DNA from: CBDCUW01 sp965222745
Lineage (GTDB): Bacteria; Planctomycetota; Planctomycetia; Pirellulales; Pirellulaceae
DNA: 64,000 bases
Direction: 5' to 3'
Assembly (NCBI GenBank): GCA_965222745.1
Contig: CBDCUW010000004.1
Location: 496,001 to 560,000, forward strand
Below are positions 11,801 to 19,765 of the stretch, in pieces. The notes under the pieces are model-generated. The model was not told the origin of the DNA. It saw only the letters and a program-made list of their open reading frames with translations, and ran no database searches. Position 1 is the stretch's first letter; the number at the start of each line of letters is the position of its first letter. Both the position numbers and the translations under genes were made by a program.

Positions 11801-14800
11801 AGCGATCCGTTTGGTGAGTCTAACCGGATGACGTTTACGATCGACGTTAGCTGTGTCAATGCTTCTCCGTCAATTCACTCCTCACCGGTTACAGACAGTG
11901 CTGAACGAGAGATCTATGCATACCAGGTTGAAGCACGGGATCCGGAGAACGATCCGCTGAAGTTTCAGCTAACAAGTAGACCAAATGGAATGATCATTGA
12001 TGAGCAAACAGGTGAAATCACCTGGGTGCCTCCACTCGGCGCAGTCGGGCTGCAGCACGTTGAGGTAGCAGTCGTCGATAGGCGTGGCAATGTGGGAATG
12101 CAAATGTTCGACATCGATGTCGCCCCCCTTCCTCCAGGTCAAGATCCAGCAACCACAACGCCGAGAAACCAGCCGCCCCGCATTACCACGATCCCAGTCT
12201 TCTCAGCTGCACCGGATGCTGTTTACAGCTATCTAGTCATTGCCAATGACCCAGAGCTTGCAAGTGTCACCTACTCACTTGATCGCGGGCCTGTAGGGAT
12301 GCAAATCGACCAAACAAGTGGTCTGCTAACTTGGACTGTTGGTGCTGACGAATCAGAGGATCAGCCGATACGAATCTCTGCGAGCGACGACAAAGGCGCC
12401 ACCGCGTTCCAGTCTTTCACGCTTCGGGTCACACCCAACATCGAGCCTCAGATCACTTCGCTGCCACTAGATTCAGTCTCGGCAGGCAGCGAGTACCAGT
12501 ACCGTGTCCGTGTTAGCGATCCAGATTCAAGCCGCCTCTCCTACTCTGTGGCGGGTCCAACGGGAATGTCAATCGCTAAGGATGGCGTGATCACTTGGCA
12601 ATCGGATTCCAGTGACGTCGGATCGACAAATCCTGTGACGGTCACCGTCTCGGATGAACACGGTGCAACGGATGCACAAGCGTTCTCGCTGAATGTCACA
12701 ACGGATACCACGGCGCCAACGGTCGAAATCAACGTTGTGCGTCGACTCGAAGATAATGCCGGAAACTTCTATCTAAACCTCGATGATGATACGACGATCC
12801 AGGTTACGGCGATGGACGACGTTGGTGTCGAAGATCTCTCGCTGACAATCAACGGTCAGACCGTGCCTCTCAGCCCGGGCGGGATCGCCATGTTCACAGC
12901 CACAAACCCAGGGACCGCCCAACTTGTCGCAACGGCCACTGATGCAGCTGGCAACAGTGGTTCCTCAAACGTAGTGATCAACATCATTGATCCCAACGAT
13001 CAGACTTCCCCGCGTGTGCGAATCACCTCACCACTGGATAGTGACGGGTTTTCATCCGAATTGTTCGAGGTAGGAACAACAGTCGACATCATTGGCACCG
13101 TTCAGGACGACAATCTGGTTGGTTGGACGCTCGATTACGCCCGAGCCGACCAAGTGGATTTGGGCCGTTTTGATATGCCAGGTCCACAATGGAGAACGAT
13201 TGGCACAGGAACAACGAACGTTACCGAGCAAGTCCTTGGGGTTTTTGATGCGACCGTGATCGCTAACGACAACTATGTCGTGCGGCTTACGGCAAGCGAC
13301 ACTGGGGGACTCATCAACTCACGAGGAATTTATCTAGCCGTCGTTGGGCAAGCCAAGGTCGGAAACTTCAGGCTGGAGTTCACCGATCTACAGATTCCGC
13401 TCGCGGGAATCCCGGTTGAGGTGACGCGTGTTTACGACACGCTCGATGCAAGCATCTCAGGAGCATTTGGTCATGGTTGGACAATGGGGCGTGCAGATCC
13501 GTTGATCTTGGAAACTGTGCCCGATGGCGCGGAGTTCATTCCGAATGTGACCAAAGTTTATCTGACGAACCCGGATGGTCAGCGCGTTGGATTCACGTAT
13601 ACCGAGACAGCGGTTGCAGGTGGGCTTCTGGGCGACACGACTTTTGCGATTTCGTTTGAACCCGATCTGGGCGTGTATGACACACTAGCAATTGATCAAG
13701 CCTCGATTACGCGAGGTGGATTAAGTGGCATTTTCGGTGCCATTGCCACCGAATTGAGTGGAAGCCCATTGATGAATCCGAGCGAGTACACGCTCACAAC
13801 CAAGGACGGGATTGTCTATCGGTATCACGAAAACGAAGGGCTGCGCTCGGTAACCGATTTAAATGGCAATGTGCTGACCTATTCAGAAGACGGCATCAGC
13901 CACTCATCGGGTGTTGAGATCTCGTTTGTCCGCGATCCACAGGGTCGTGTTGATGAGATTCATTTTCCTGGAATGGACAATGCAGGCAATCCGACGATCG
14001 AAGTCCTGGATTATCAGTACGACGCTAATGGTGACCTCGTTTCATTCATCAATGCTGCCGATGAAACGATCCGCTATGAGTATGAAGACGACCCAGCTCA
14101 CTACCTGAGTCGGGCGATCAATAGCGCGGGCGAAACAGATTTTCGCGTCGTCTATGAGTTCGATCCGACAACTGGAGTTCATCGCTTCCGGCATGTTGAG
14201 GATGCAAACGGCAATGTCCTGCAGCTTGCCGAGCGTCCTGATCTGGCGTCACGAGAAGCGGTAGTGCGTGATGGAAATGGGAACGAAACAACGTTGAAGT
14301 TCGATGAACGCGGAAATGTGCTAGAGGAGATTGATGCTCTAGGAAACGTGACGATTCGGAAGCATGAGGACCGGGCCAATCCAGACCTGGAAACCACAAT
14401 CATCGATCGTCGCGGATTCGTTACGACACGCGAATACGATGATCGCGGCAACGTCCTGTTTATTCGTGTGATGGGTCATCAAGACGATCCGTTTGATGAG
14501 CCAATCGTAACCGGGTTAACGTACGATTCAGGCAATCGAGTTGATTCGATCACCAATGCCGATAACCAGACGACTTTTTTCGATTACGACGCGAACGGGA
14601 ACCTGGAACGGATCGTCAATGCCGTGGGAGATAATGCCCGCTTTGCTTATGACCGCCAAGGTCGTCGCGAATCGTTTATTGATTTCAATGGCAATTCCAC
14701 CACGTTCCGGTACGAGTCAGGTGATCAGCCGTCTCGCGTGACGTTTGCGGATGGAACTTACCAGACCTTCAGGTACAACCAATATGGGCAGGTAACGGAG

Positions 14801-17260
14801 GAACGGTTTTATGAGGCCGATGGAGGAGCGCCCGTCGAGCAACAGCTCACACTCTACGACGAGATTGGGCGTGTGACACATGAACTAGACGGGGAGTTCG
14901 TCGGTGATAAATGGAACAGCGTTCGCAAATCGTATGACAATAAGGGAAATCTTGATTGGGAGGTCATCGTTCATCCAGAGTCAACAACGAATACGGGAAT
15001 CCGAGATGAATTTTTTGGCAATTTGATTGCCGATCTGAACAGCTCGAAAGAAGAACTGATTGCTGAGGGAAAAAGCCGAGTCACGGATTACGAATACGAT
15101 GATCGAAATCGATTGATTCGGCAAACCGACGCCGAGGGCGGTGTCGTTCGTTTCCGCTATGACAATGAAGGAAATCGAGTTCTGCTCCAAGATCCAGTCG
15201 GAAACATTACCGCCTGGACCTACGATTCACTGAATCGAGTGGTTGAAGAACGCGATCCTTTCTACTGGGAAAACGTGAAAGCAACGGATGCCGCGTTGGC
15301 TGCCTTGTCCAATGATGATTTGCTGGAAATGATTGCGCCCATCGATCCAGGTAGTTTGGCGGATCCGCTCTACGACGATCCAAGTGGTGCGAGTTGCGAA
15401 TCAAATACGGGGGCCGCTCATGTTCGGTTGACTTGCTATGACGCCGAAGGCAATCAGTCGAAGACAATCGATCGGAATGGCCGCCGGCGTGAATTTGAAT
15501 ACGACGATGCCGGGCGACTGCTTGAGGAAAACTGGTTTAGCTCGACCGGCAATTTGGTCGATACGCTTTCGTTCACTTACGACTCGCTTGGCAACATGCT
15601 GACGGCGGTCGATCTGAACGTGACGGGCAGCGATTCCGAGAGTCGATTAACGTTCACTTACGATGCGCTGAACCGACTCAAGACGGTGGACAACGCCGGA
15701 ACTCCGGGGGCTCCGAATCTTGTTCTGACGTATGACTATGATGCTCAGGGCAACGTGATTCGTGTGCAAGACAACTTTGGTGTCACCGTCGAATCGGATT
15801 ACGACGCCCGTAATCGCCTCTCCGTCAGGGATTGGTTCGATGCTGATGGCTCTGGCGATGTCGATGATGCAAGAGCCGAACTCGACTACAACGCGGCTGG
15901 CCGCATTGCGGAGATGCGTCGTTTTGCCGACATCCTCGGCAATGTCGACAAATTGATCGGTCGGACGATTCGCACTTACGACCTCTCTGGTCGGTCCGAT
16001 CTTCTGAATCACCAGGATTCAAGTGGCGGCAATATCTCGTCCTACGACTACGGTTACGATTTTGCGGGCTTGTTGACGAGCGAAACACGAGTTCATCAAC
16101 TAACCCAGTTCAGCCAGGACATCGTTTACGAGTACGATCGAACGGGGCAGCTAAGGATCGCGAACTACTCCGGTCAACCGGACGAGAGTTTCACGTATGA
16201 CGCGAACGGCAACCGCGAAAGCTCATCAGCCCACGGAAGCGACTATCGAACGGAAGCTGGAAACCGCCTGACGACCGATGGCCAGTACACATACGAGTAC
16301 GACGGTGAAGGAAACTTGGTTCTCAAGACCAAGCTCACCACTGACACGGACGGCCAAGCTGGTGAAACGACCGAATACGTCTACGATCATCGAAACCGAT
16401 TGGTCGAAGTCACCATCCGGTCAGCAGGCGGCGTAATTCTCGATGCTGTCGAATATCAATACGATGCCCTCGATCGTCGCATCGCTCGCACGGAAAACGG
16501 CGAGACGATTCACTACGTCTACAACGGAGACAATGTCTGGGTCGACTTCAATGAAGCCGGTGAAGCCGTAGCTCGCTATCTCTTTGGCAACAACATCGAC
16601 CAGAACATCGCTCGATTCAGGGTCGGTGAAGGAACGGTTTGGTATTTGCCTGATCGACTTGGATCAGTTCGTGATTTGGTGAACGCTAGCGGTCAGCTCG
16701 TGAATCACACTGAGTATGGCGCATTTGGCGGGATCGCAATGCAGTTCGACAAAGCTCTTATAGACCGTTTTGCATTCACTGGGCGTGAATTCGATTCGAC
16801 GACCGGCAATTACTTCTATCGCGCACGATTCATGAATCCGCTGATCGGACGATTTACGTCGAATGATCCTTTGGGCTTTGATGCAGGAGACAACAATCTG
16901 TTCGGATACTTGGCCAATGCCCCAACGGTTGGATCTGATCCGACTGGATTATTGACTTTGACTGAAACTACGGTCTTAACAACGCTCATTGGCGCTAGTG
17001 TTGTAGGGGCATTTCAGACAAGCCAGTGCTTTTACGACTTGATGGGCAACGACGATTTGTCTGCGCTGGACAAGACGGTTAACCTCCTGATTGCCGGGCA
17101 CTTCAACGTTTTTGTTGTGCCCTTTGTACTTGCGTCGATTGTAATGTTGTTCCCACTGTCAAAAGCCGGTGTCGTCGCAGGTGGAGCCGCAACGACAGGT
17201 GTAAGCATTGTACAGATTCATCTTTCTTGTCCAACATTTGACTTCAGTTGGCCTAGCTGA
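5813..17260 (+). CDS. Giant surface protein: dockerin repeats, cadherin-like modules, VWA-like domain, RHS/YD barrel
   Basis: 3815 residues from the ATG at 5813, which has ACAGGGG just upstream; a GTG at 5780 is open but lacks that support. Order of parts: the planctomycete surface motif YEILEARMLLAS (about 13-24); two dockerin type I-like EF repeats, DVNLDERVSALDALVVINAL (about 33) and DTNDDGKISAIDALLIINYL (about 75); cadherin/He_PIG-like units with 'DPDND...G.I.W.P' (about 260-340 and 580-655); a VWA-like segment starting VFLLFDDTGSFSS (about 715); an SdrD-B-like unit WTVYLDQNQNGRRDSEE (about 1390); eight or so further cadherin-like units (about 1650-2300); and YD repeats (about 2520-3680) closed by the RHS core RFTSNDPLGFDAGDNNLFGY. 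The last roughly 100 residues form a tip with two hydrophobic helices. It probably acts at the cell surface in adhesion or contact-dependent functions. No immunity-like gene follows on the same strand. Confidence 0.9.
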   Translation: MKTKRKIRRSRYEILEARMLLASDLHNQGNPYDVNLDERVSALDALVVINALDQQPNGEAESESGAASPTMMVDTNDDGKISAIDALLIINYLGREGEQVVLDKRVAHVSSLDRLQGGIGDEVTIQAKIDAIFEGVHEIGLYRVAEIEGERAPAMTTTVDALEARRPLFTANDAAGQIREAEFSGGETLGLYLVAEETPQQDQLRISQESDGTWHIEWEEHLTVWPGLPTVGDRGYDDGSMTLTSFLSLSNLPPLFLSTPNESGVVGGEYVYDSLAEDPDNDVVSYSVVAGPDGLEIDPSSGEITWIPEAEHVGSHSIVIRAEDEPGLADIQEYDLKISELPSNRPPIFTSEPKRLATLGQIDGEEEIAVDLRTWEAFTFPGTAGGEGAGQWNVSADGSFVEQAINADATVFLSDFNVESASIEGGFRVVDTGQGRGDGRLDDDFIGFVFAHQDEGKFYLFDWKASSQTEGGVLGRRGMSVKVVDVKSPYSLRDFWRTDGDGDRVTTLYRNDIGWRNFTDYRFRLDFQPGEFLITVMQGDSVLETIEIEDSTYTSGKFGFYNFSQGQVQYQRFSQRAITSSRYFYDVDAIDPDGDSLQYELVDGPDEIQVNATTGFMSWVPTEADLGNHPVSVRVTDGRGGEATQNYILCVHSDPRNNPPVIVSDPLTSYLPSHAIEAATDNVTPQEIALSDNIADTTVSITLPDNSVASNVDVFLLFDDTGSFSSSAPIVTQEFQNVIADLQRDLPDVDFAFGVGRFEDFQFSGARPTPSDRPFILNQPIIRASEPGFDDAIIAALEREAPGCRAGVRACDLPESTLEGIFQTATGVGFDGNGDGDLLDSGPAGAITTQTQPGSSGDVPPFSSFAADPDNNVLPAAGTRGGVGFRSDALPIILVATDDGTAYQPGSETEITNRDGVSLPVGLLTDRGRGSTPGGRGATFQETVDALNDLGALVIGLGTNADANSAPRQTLESLSLLTDAVNRSGNSIDSGIDADPIEEDEALYFQVQAGSADILSTGIQSAIRSAVGDTAIDIDLVLQSDSISLDNQTGVAAGVQPSDTASFDISLSSTDPVSASGTLNFVRRGTSTILGSIPVGEVRPYMYDVEAVDPDNDQLRFSLIEHSDRMTIDSETGLIEWIPVDAPATTVVTIAVTDGRGGRDEQSFVIEQEQFGTGEIHGIKFNDQVGNGASRTTSITDGEFESTAWEFTVNTFPQDSTQQGKVTRQTTGGNDGAFREVTHTINVGEFIFTDHLFLGETYDPSLGGSVESIDFSIDLRHFNGGSTSIQLLIEQDGNRFYTIPYDGFSGLDWETFSLDQVKSDWFDTNPNVGENSPGEVPTGIQPDFSSQGGPMRFGFALGNTAFGFGTSITSVTGADNWIVTINPTGLGLEGWTVYLDQNQNGRRDSEERFTNTDANGNYAFTGLPEDTYYVREEPQLGWEQTFPGTSGSSAGDGFADLVLDYFAAGKSTKTNVEEPFGRNAGGNAPEPVDPSVVLGPPPPSPIVGGNSTTDWLSLPTDSYVTLGFVDETIIDGDGNDIFIRSLDPNDSAGESADVFVSSDLENFVLLGRAPQGGNVGLDLSTINFTEPVKAVRVVGIDERGSSPGFDLVSVEVLPGSVGPGDGSYVVALADGQTIEGIDFGNRRIEGFVLDSPVFTSTPREDAFSGQLYRYDALAISDNLPLTYSLPLAPIGMSVHESTGTVVWNPRLDDVGTHQVLLRVDDSNGLSALHEFQVTVGPPNELPQFTSESPSAVGVGQTLSYAASAVDPDGDSSNITYRVGASSPANLVVDSENGIVTWVVPTSADNSTTVEIIATDERGGMTTQSFAIDILTGVNRNPEFLSNARTNTAVNVPWIYYPRVKDLGGETTSVILVSGPTGMAFNDSGILEWLPAATGFASVTLQATDARGGSTEQTFELSVGLDVNNNGPNIVEESLPRHASFDSPHAFHLEAIDPDGDFLTWSLLDSPRGMMISQRDGVIHWTPDETQLGPQEVTLEVSDPFGESNRMTFTIDVSCVNASPSIHSSPVTDSAEREIYAYQVEARDPENDPLKFQLTSRPNGMIIDEQTGEITWVPPLGAVGLQHVEVAVVDRRGNVGMQMFDIDVAPLPPGQDPATTTPRNQPPRITTIPVFSAAPDAVYSYLVIANDPELASVTYSLDRGPVGMQIDQTSGLLTWTVGADESEDQPIRISASDDKGATAFQSFTLRVTPNIEPQITSLPLDSVSAGSEYQYRVRVSDPDSSRLSYSVAGPTGMSIAKDGVITWQSDSSDVGSTNPVTVTVSDEHGATDAQAFSLNVTTDTTAPTVEINVVRRLEDNAGNFYLNLDDDTTIQVTAMDDVGVEDLSLTINGQTVPLSPGGIAMFTATNPGTAQLVATATDAAGNSGSSNVVINIIDPNDQTSPRVRITSPLDSDGFSSELFEVGTTVDIIGTVQDDNLVGWTLDYARADQVDLGRFDMPGPQWRTIGTGTTNVTEQVLGVFDATVIANDNYVVRLTASDTGGLINSRGIYLAVVGQAKVGNFRLEFTDLQIPLAGIPVEVTRVYDTLDASISGAFGHGWTMGRADPLILETVPDGAEFIPNVTKVYLTNPDGQRVGFTYTETAVAGGLLGDTTFAISFEPDLGVYDTLAIDQASITRGGLSGIFGAIATELSGSPLMNPSEYTLTTKDGIVYRYHENEGLRSVTDLNGNVLTYSEDGISHSSGVEISFVRDPQGRVDEIHFPGMDNAGNPTIEVLDYQYDANGDLVSFINAADETIRYEYEDDPAHYLSRAINSAGETDFRVVYEFDPTTGVHRFRHVEDANGNVLQLAERPDLASREAVVRDGNGNETTLKFDERGNVLEEIDALGNVTIRKHEDRANPDLETTIIDRRGFVTTREYDDRGNVLFIRVMGHQDDPFDEPIVTGLTYDSGNRVDSITNADNQTTFFDYDANGNLERIVNAVGDNARFAYDRQGRRESFIDFNGNSTTFRYESGDQPSRVTFADGTYQTFRYNQYGQVTEERFYEADGGAPVEQQLTLYDEIGRVTHELDGEFVGDKWNSVRKSYDNKGNLDWEVIVHPESTTNTGIRDEFFGNLIADLNSSKEELIAEGKSRVTDYEYDDRNRLIRQTDAEGGVVRFRYDNEGNRVLLQDPVGNITAWTYDSLNRVVEERDPFYWENVKATDAALAALSNDDLLEMIAPIDPGSLADPLYDDPSGASCESNTGAAHVRLTCYDAEGNQSKTIDRNGRRREFEYDDAGRLLEENWFSSTGNLVDTLSFTYDSLGNMLTAVDLNVTGSDSESRLTFTYDALNRLKTVDNAGTPGAPNLVLTYDYDAQGNVIRVQDNFGVTVESDYDARNRLSVRDWFDADGSGDVDDARAELDYNAAGRIAEMRRFADILGNVDKLIGRTIRTYDLSGRSDLLNHQDSSGGNISSYDYGYDFAGLLTSETRVHQLTQFSQDIVYEYDRTGQLRIANYSGQPDESFTYDANGNRESSSAHGSDYRTEAGNRLTTDGQYTYEYDGEGNLVLKTKLTTDTDGQAGETTEYVYDHRNRLVEVTIRSAGGVILDAVEYQYDALDRRIARTENGETIHYVYNGDNVWVDFNEAGEAVARYLFGNNIDQNIARFRVGEGTVWYLPDRLGSVRDLVNASGQLVNHTEYGAFGGIAMQFDKALIDRFAFTGREFDSTTGNYFYRARFMNPLIGRFTSNDPLGFDAGDNNLFGYLANAPTVGSDPTGLLTLTETTVLTTLIGASVVGAFQTSQCFYDLMGNDDLSALDKTVNLLIAGHFNVFVVPFVLASIVMLFPLSKAGVVAGGAATTGVSIVQIHLSCPTFDFSWPS

Positions 17261-17413
17261 TCCCATGAATCGCACGCTTTTCCAAGACTCAGAATGGTGA
17301 AATACGTTGCCCAAACCACGATCGCCAATAAGAATCTACGTTTTGATTTGTCCATTGGACCATGGTTTCACAATCCAACGACTTTGGCAATAAAGCCACC
17401 AGAGCAGGCTCGG

Positions 17414-18001
17414 CTAGACGCAGCAGACTATCGTCATTGGCGTATCGACCGTTTCGATAAGGAAGCTATCTGCCGCTGCCAACACTGATGATTGTTCTGC
17501 GGTGCAATTCGTTTGCGACAAGCCTGGCTGTACAATCGCGATTTCCACCCTCAAATCCTTGAACCGACTCAGACGTAAGAAGTGGTTCAAGGTCTTTGCG
17601 TCTCCCGCAATGAGTCTGGTCGGTCGATGCGGCTTCTGCAATCGCTTCTCACGTCCAAGCAGGTGACGGCAGAGCTCTCGGAATCGCCACTTCCATTTGG
17701 CTGATCGCACCGCCTGCGAGCAAAGTTCGACCACATCCTTGAGCCGCTTGCCCGCGTCTTCGCTACCACGAAAGCGATTCGCGGTATTGAGGACGACAAA
17801 TCCCGACCAATCCAGCGCTACTCGAACAGTCATCGGCTTGGCTGACATGACGGCAATGTTCAAATCGACTGGGAGCACTACAAGGAGTTCAAGGTGATGT
17901 TGTTGGGCTACAGAATCATGAAATTCTTCGCTTAGTGAACGGTATTCAAGGAACTTTTCTGGCCTCGTGCTTTTCGCTTGAATCACAAGTTGTTTGCTCA
18001 C
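17414..18001 (-). CDS. Uncertain reading frame, possibly a C-terminal remnant
   Basis: 195 residues opening with GTG. The C-terminal 50 residues (LRVEIAIVQPGLSQ ... SVLAAADSFLIETVDTP) look protein-like and resemble the end of a larger protein, while the N-terminus begins abruptly next to the divergent gene at 18089. I cannot name a family. A complication is that the plus strand at about 17857-17900 encodes VQIDWEHYKEFKVM, with mainly synonymous changes relative to the protein at 23279-24016, so part of this stretch derives from a plus-strand gene. The minus-strand frame may therefore be partly accidental. Confidence 0.4.
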   Translation of the reverse strand: MSKQLVIQAKSTRPEKFLEYRSLSEEFHDSVAQQHHLELLVVLPVDLNIAVMSAKPMTVRVALDWSGFVVLNTANRFRGSEDAGKRLKDVVELCSQAVRSAKWKWRFRELCRHLLGREKRLQKPHRPTRLIAGDAKTLNHFLRLSRFKDLRVEIAIVQPGLSQTNCTAEQSSVLAAADSFLIETVDTPMTIVCCV

Positions 18002-18088
18002 AATGGTTTGGAGTTAAATCGTAGTGCCCAAGCCGTCTGGAACGAATGGGGTAGTCCGCGCATCAAAAGAAGTAGCGTGGAGGAATAT

Positions 18089-18526
18089 ATGTTCGTGCGA
18101 TTGAAGACCAAATCTTATTGCGGCGATGCGTTTCGCCCGCCCCGGATTCACATTCGAGCGTACGTTGTCGAATCGTATCGACGAGGCGGTAAACCGAGGC
18201 AACGTCAGTTGTGTTACCTCGGCAGTACTTCGTTCACTGTGGGGCAATCAAGCGTGGGTGACGATAGCTCGCTTTATCACGAACTCGTCGAACAAGCACG
18301 AGCACGAGTCAAGGAATGGAAGCCATCAGTTTGGCAGAAAATTCGAACCACACTGCTTACGAAACTAAAGTCAGAGATTGATCGCGCGAGAAATACTGAT
18401 CGCATGTACCGAGTCGTCTGCCTTGCACCAGATGCCTCGGTACCTGACTCAATCCTGACGAATGTGCTTGATGCAATTGACCCAAAACGGGCCGTCAAGG
18501 GTGACCGCGATGATCAAGTGCGATGA
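18089..18526 (+). CDS. Hypothetical protein, 145 aa
   Basis: The ATG at 18089 is chosen because GTGGAGGAATAT gives a strong ribosome binding site with 5-base spacing; the frame extends further upstream without support. The N-terminal half reads MFVRLKTKSYCGD ... RAYVVESYRRGGKPRQRQLCYLG, a pattern of basic strands ending in 'QRxLxYLGS' that is often found in proteins encoded beside mobile elements. The C-terminal half is helical and charged (YHELVEQARARVKEW). No membrane segment or catalytic motif is seen. The protein looks genuinely coding, but the function is unknown. Its neighbourhood (fragment at 17.4-18.0 kb, broken gene at 19.4 kb) suggests a region of turnover. Confidence 0.65.
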   Translation: MFVRLKTKSYCGDAFRPPRIHIRAYVVESYRRGGKPRQRQLCYLGSTSFTVGQSSVGDDSSLYHELVEQARARVKEWKPSVWQKIRTTLLTKLKSEIDRARNTDRMYRVVCLAPDASVPDSILTNVLDAIDPKRAVKGDRDDQVR

Positions 18527-18710
18527 ATCAATTGTCCATCCACAACAAAAACTCTGCCGGCCTGCGTAAATCAAAAACACATGTGCCTCCCAAACCATTA
18601 TTTTCCCCTCGATTGAGAGAAGTCCCCAATGCTAGCATTGAGCAGAAGAGCAACTAGTTCCGATTAACTGAAAACAAACCGTTGAGTTGCTCCTTGTTGG
18701 AGTCCAGGCC

Positions 18711-19319
18711 ATGCGTAAAAATCAACCTAATCTGACCGACGCTGAGAGAGAGCAAATTACCAGCGTATTTGTAGGGCACATGCTTCATCTTCAGGGAGAA
18801 ATAGCCAGTATCAGACGCCGAAGCAACTCGCTTTTTCGGGCTGGCCTTGTCTTTTACAGCATTTCCATTTTTATCCTCACGATTGCGTCGATACTTTATG
18901 TCGCTGAACTTAACTCAAGCACAAGTATGCAACCTTCCTCACTTAGTCTAGCGCATATTGTTGCCTCTGCTTCAGTGGGATTGATTGCGACATTTTTGAT
19001 GTGTCACCATTGGTTCTGCAGAAGGGAAGCTCGTTACTACAACAACGAGCTTACAAACGTTGCGATGAAGTTCGTGGGGCTGCGAGCTGCAATGTTTGGT
19101 CAGGAGCCGGACGATTTCACGTATGCGGCACGAACTCTCGCTTCTACGGAGAGAAATTTCATCCTTGAAAAGGAACAAACAACAGTCGACTTGGCACAGG
19201 CTCAGTTGGATCAAGATTCATGGCATGCCATCTTCAAGCTCTTTTCATCTGTAGTATCCAATGGAACTGTGGAGGCAAGGCAAGAAGCTGTGAACGACAT
19301 TCAGCAGGCCCTCAATTGA
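18711..19319 (+). CDS. Small two-helix membrane protein with coiled-coil flanks
   Basis: 202 residues from ATG 18711 (GTTGGAGTCCAGGCC precedes). Residues 1-45 are charged and helical (LTDAEREQITSVFVGHMLHL). Two transmembrane helices follow: SLFRAGLVFYSISIFILTIASILYVA (in part, about 42-65) and AHIVASASVGLIATFLMCH (about 83-102). The C-terminal 100 residues are soluble and helical, rich in A, E and Q. This resembles small planctomycete membrane proteins of unknown role. The next small gene (19363) begins about 40 bp later, so they may form one unit. No family named. Confidence 0.65.
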   Translation: MRKNQPNLTDAEREQITSVFVGHMLHLQGEIASIRRRSNSLFRAGLVFYSISIFILTIASILYVAELNSSTSMQPSSLSLAHIVASASVGLIATFLMCHHWFCRREARYYNNELTNVAMKFVGLRAAMFGQEPDDFTYAARTLASTERNFILEKEQTTVDLAQAQLDQDSWHAIFKLFSSVVSNGTVEARQEAVNDIQQALN

Positions 19320-19362
19320 CCTGTTGACTGATAGGAAGGGGCGCTGTCTCATTCGTATCGGG

Positions 19363-19544
19363 ATGGCCATTGGGTTTGTGGCTGGGGTCCCAGCGAACAT
19401 TGCGGCGAATTGGCTCTACGAAAAACTGATGACCAACAAGGATGTCACCACGATCAAGATCAATGGTCACCGCCTAAGCTAAGCGGTAAGACGCTTGATG
19501 AGTTGACGGCCCACATCGAAAAGTTCTATGAGCCGGAAGAATAA
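19363..19544 (+). pseudogene. Small gene disrupted by a 5-bp tandem duplication
   Basis: From ATG 19363 (or TTG 19324 in the same frame) the frame reads MAIGFVAGVPANIAANWLYE ... KINGHRLS and stops at 19480-19482. The stop sits inside the tandem repeat CTAAGCTAAG at about 19474-19483. Removing one CTAAG restores a continuous frame, HRLSGKTLDELTAHIEKFYE, that ends at TAA 19542-19544 (about 60-73 residues in total). The protein would have one N-terminal hydrophobic helix and a short helical tail. That one small deletion repairs the frame, with sensible protein on both sides, is direct evidence for a recent disruption or a read error. Function unknown. Confidence 0.55.
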
Positions 19545-19690
19545 AGTCAGCTCAGCGCGCCTACCAAATTGACTCTCGTATGCGCACGGTAGGCGCACAC
19601 TGTTGGGCAAAGTTTTCCGATTCTTCCGGCTGTGACACCTGTGCCGATCGAACGCCCTGAAATACCGGTAAGACCGGCACAGTCACCCAC
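19531..19690. repeat. Nested inverted repeats between the broken gene and the porin-like gene
   Basis: A perfect 12-bp inverted repeat, AGCCGGAAGAAT (19531-19542) and ATTCTTCCGGCT (19620-19631), encloses a perfect 9-bp one, GCGCCTACC (19557-19565) and GGTAGGCGC (19588-19596). Directly downstream, GTGAC/GTCAC and GTGCCG/CGGCAC enclose CCGGT-AAG-ACCGG (19632-19685). The left arm covers the end of the broken gene. Possible roles are a leader structure for the downstream gene, a processing site, or the relic of a recombination site. Confidence 0.5.
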
Positions 19691-19765
19691 TCTTGAGGAC
19701 GAATGAAACTGCGTCGCGGCAGAATTCTCGCGACGAGTCGCTCGTTTGTCCCAGGAGTCGTTCCA

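Noticed and set aside
19474..19631. Integron attC site (GTTGGGC looks like the R' core)
   Set aside because: No matching RYYYAAC partner is present at the other end of the inverted repeats and no integrase gene is visible.
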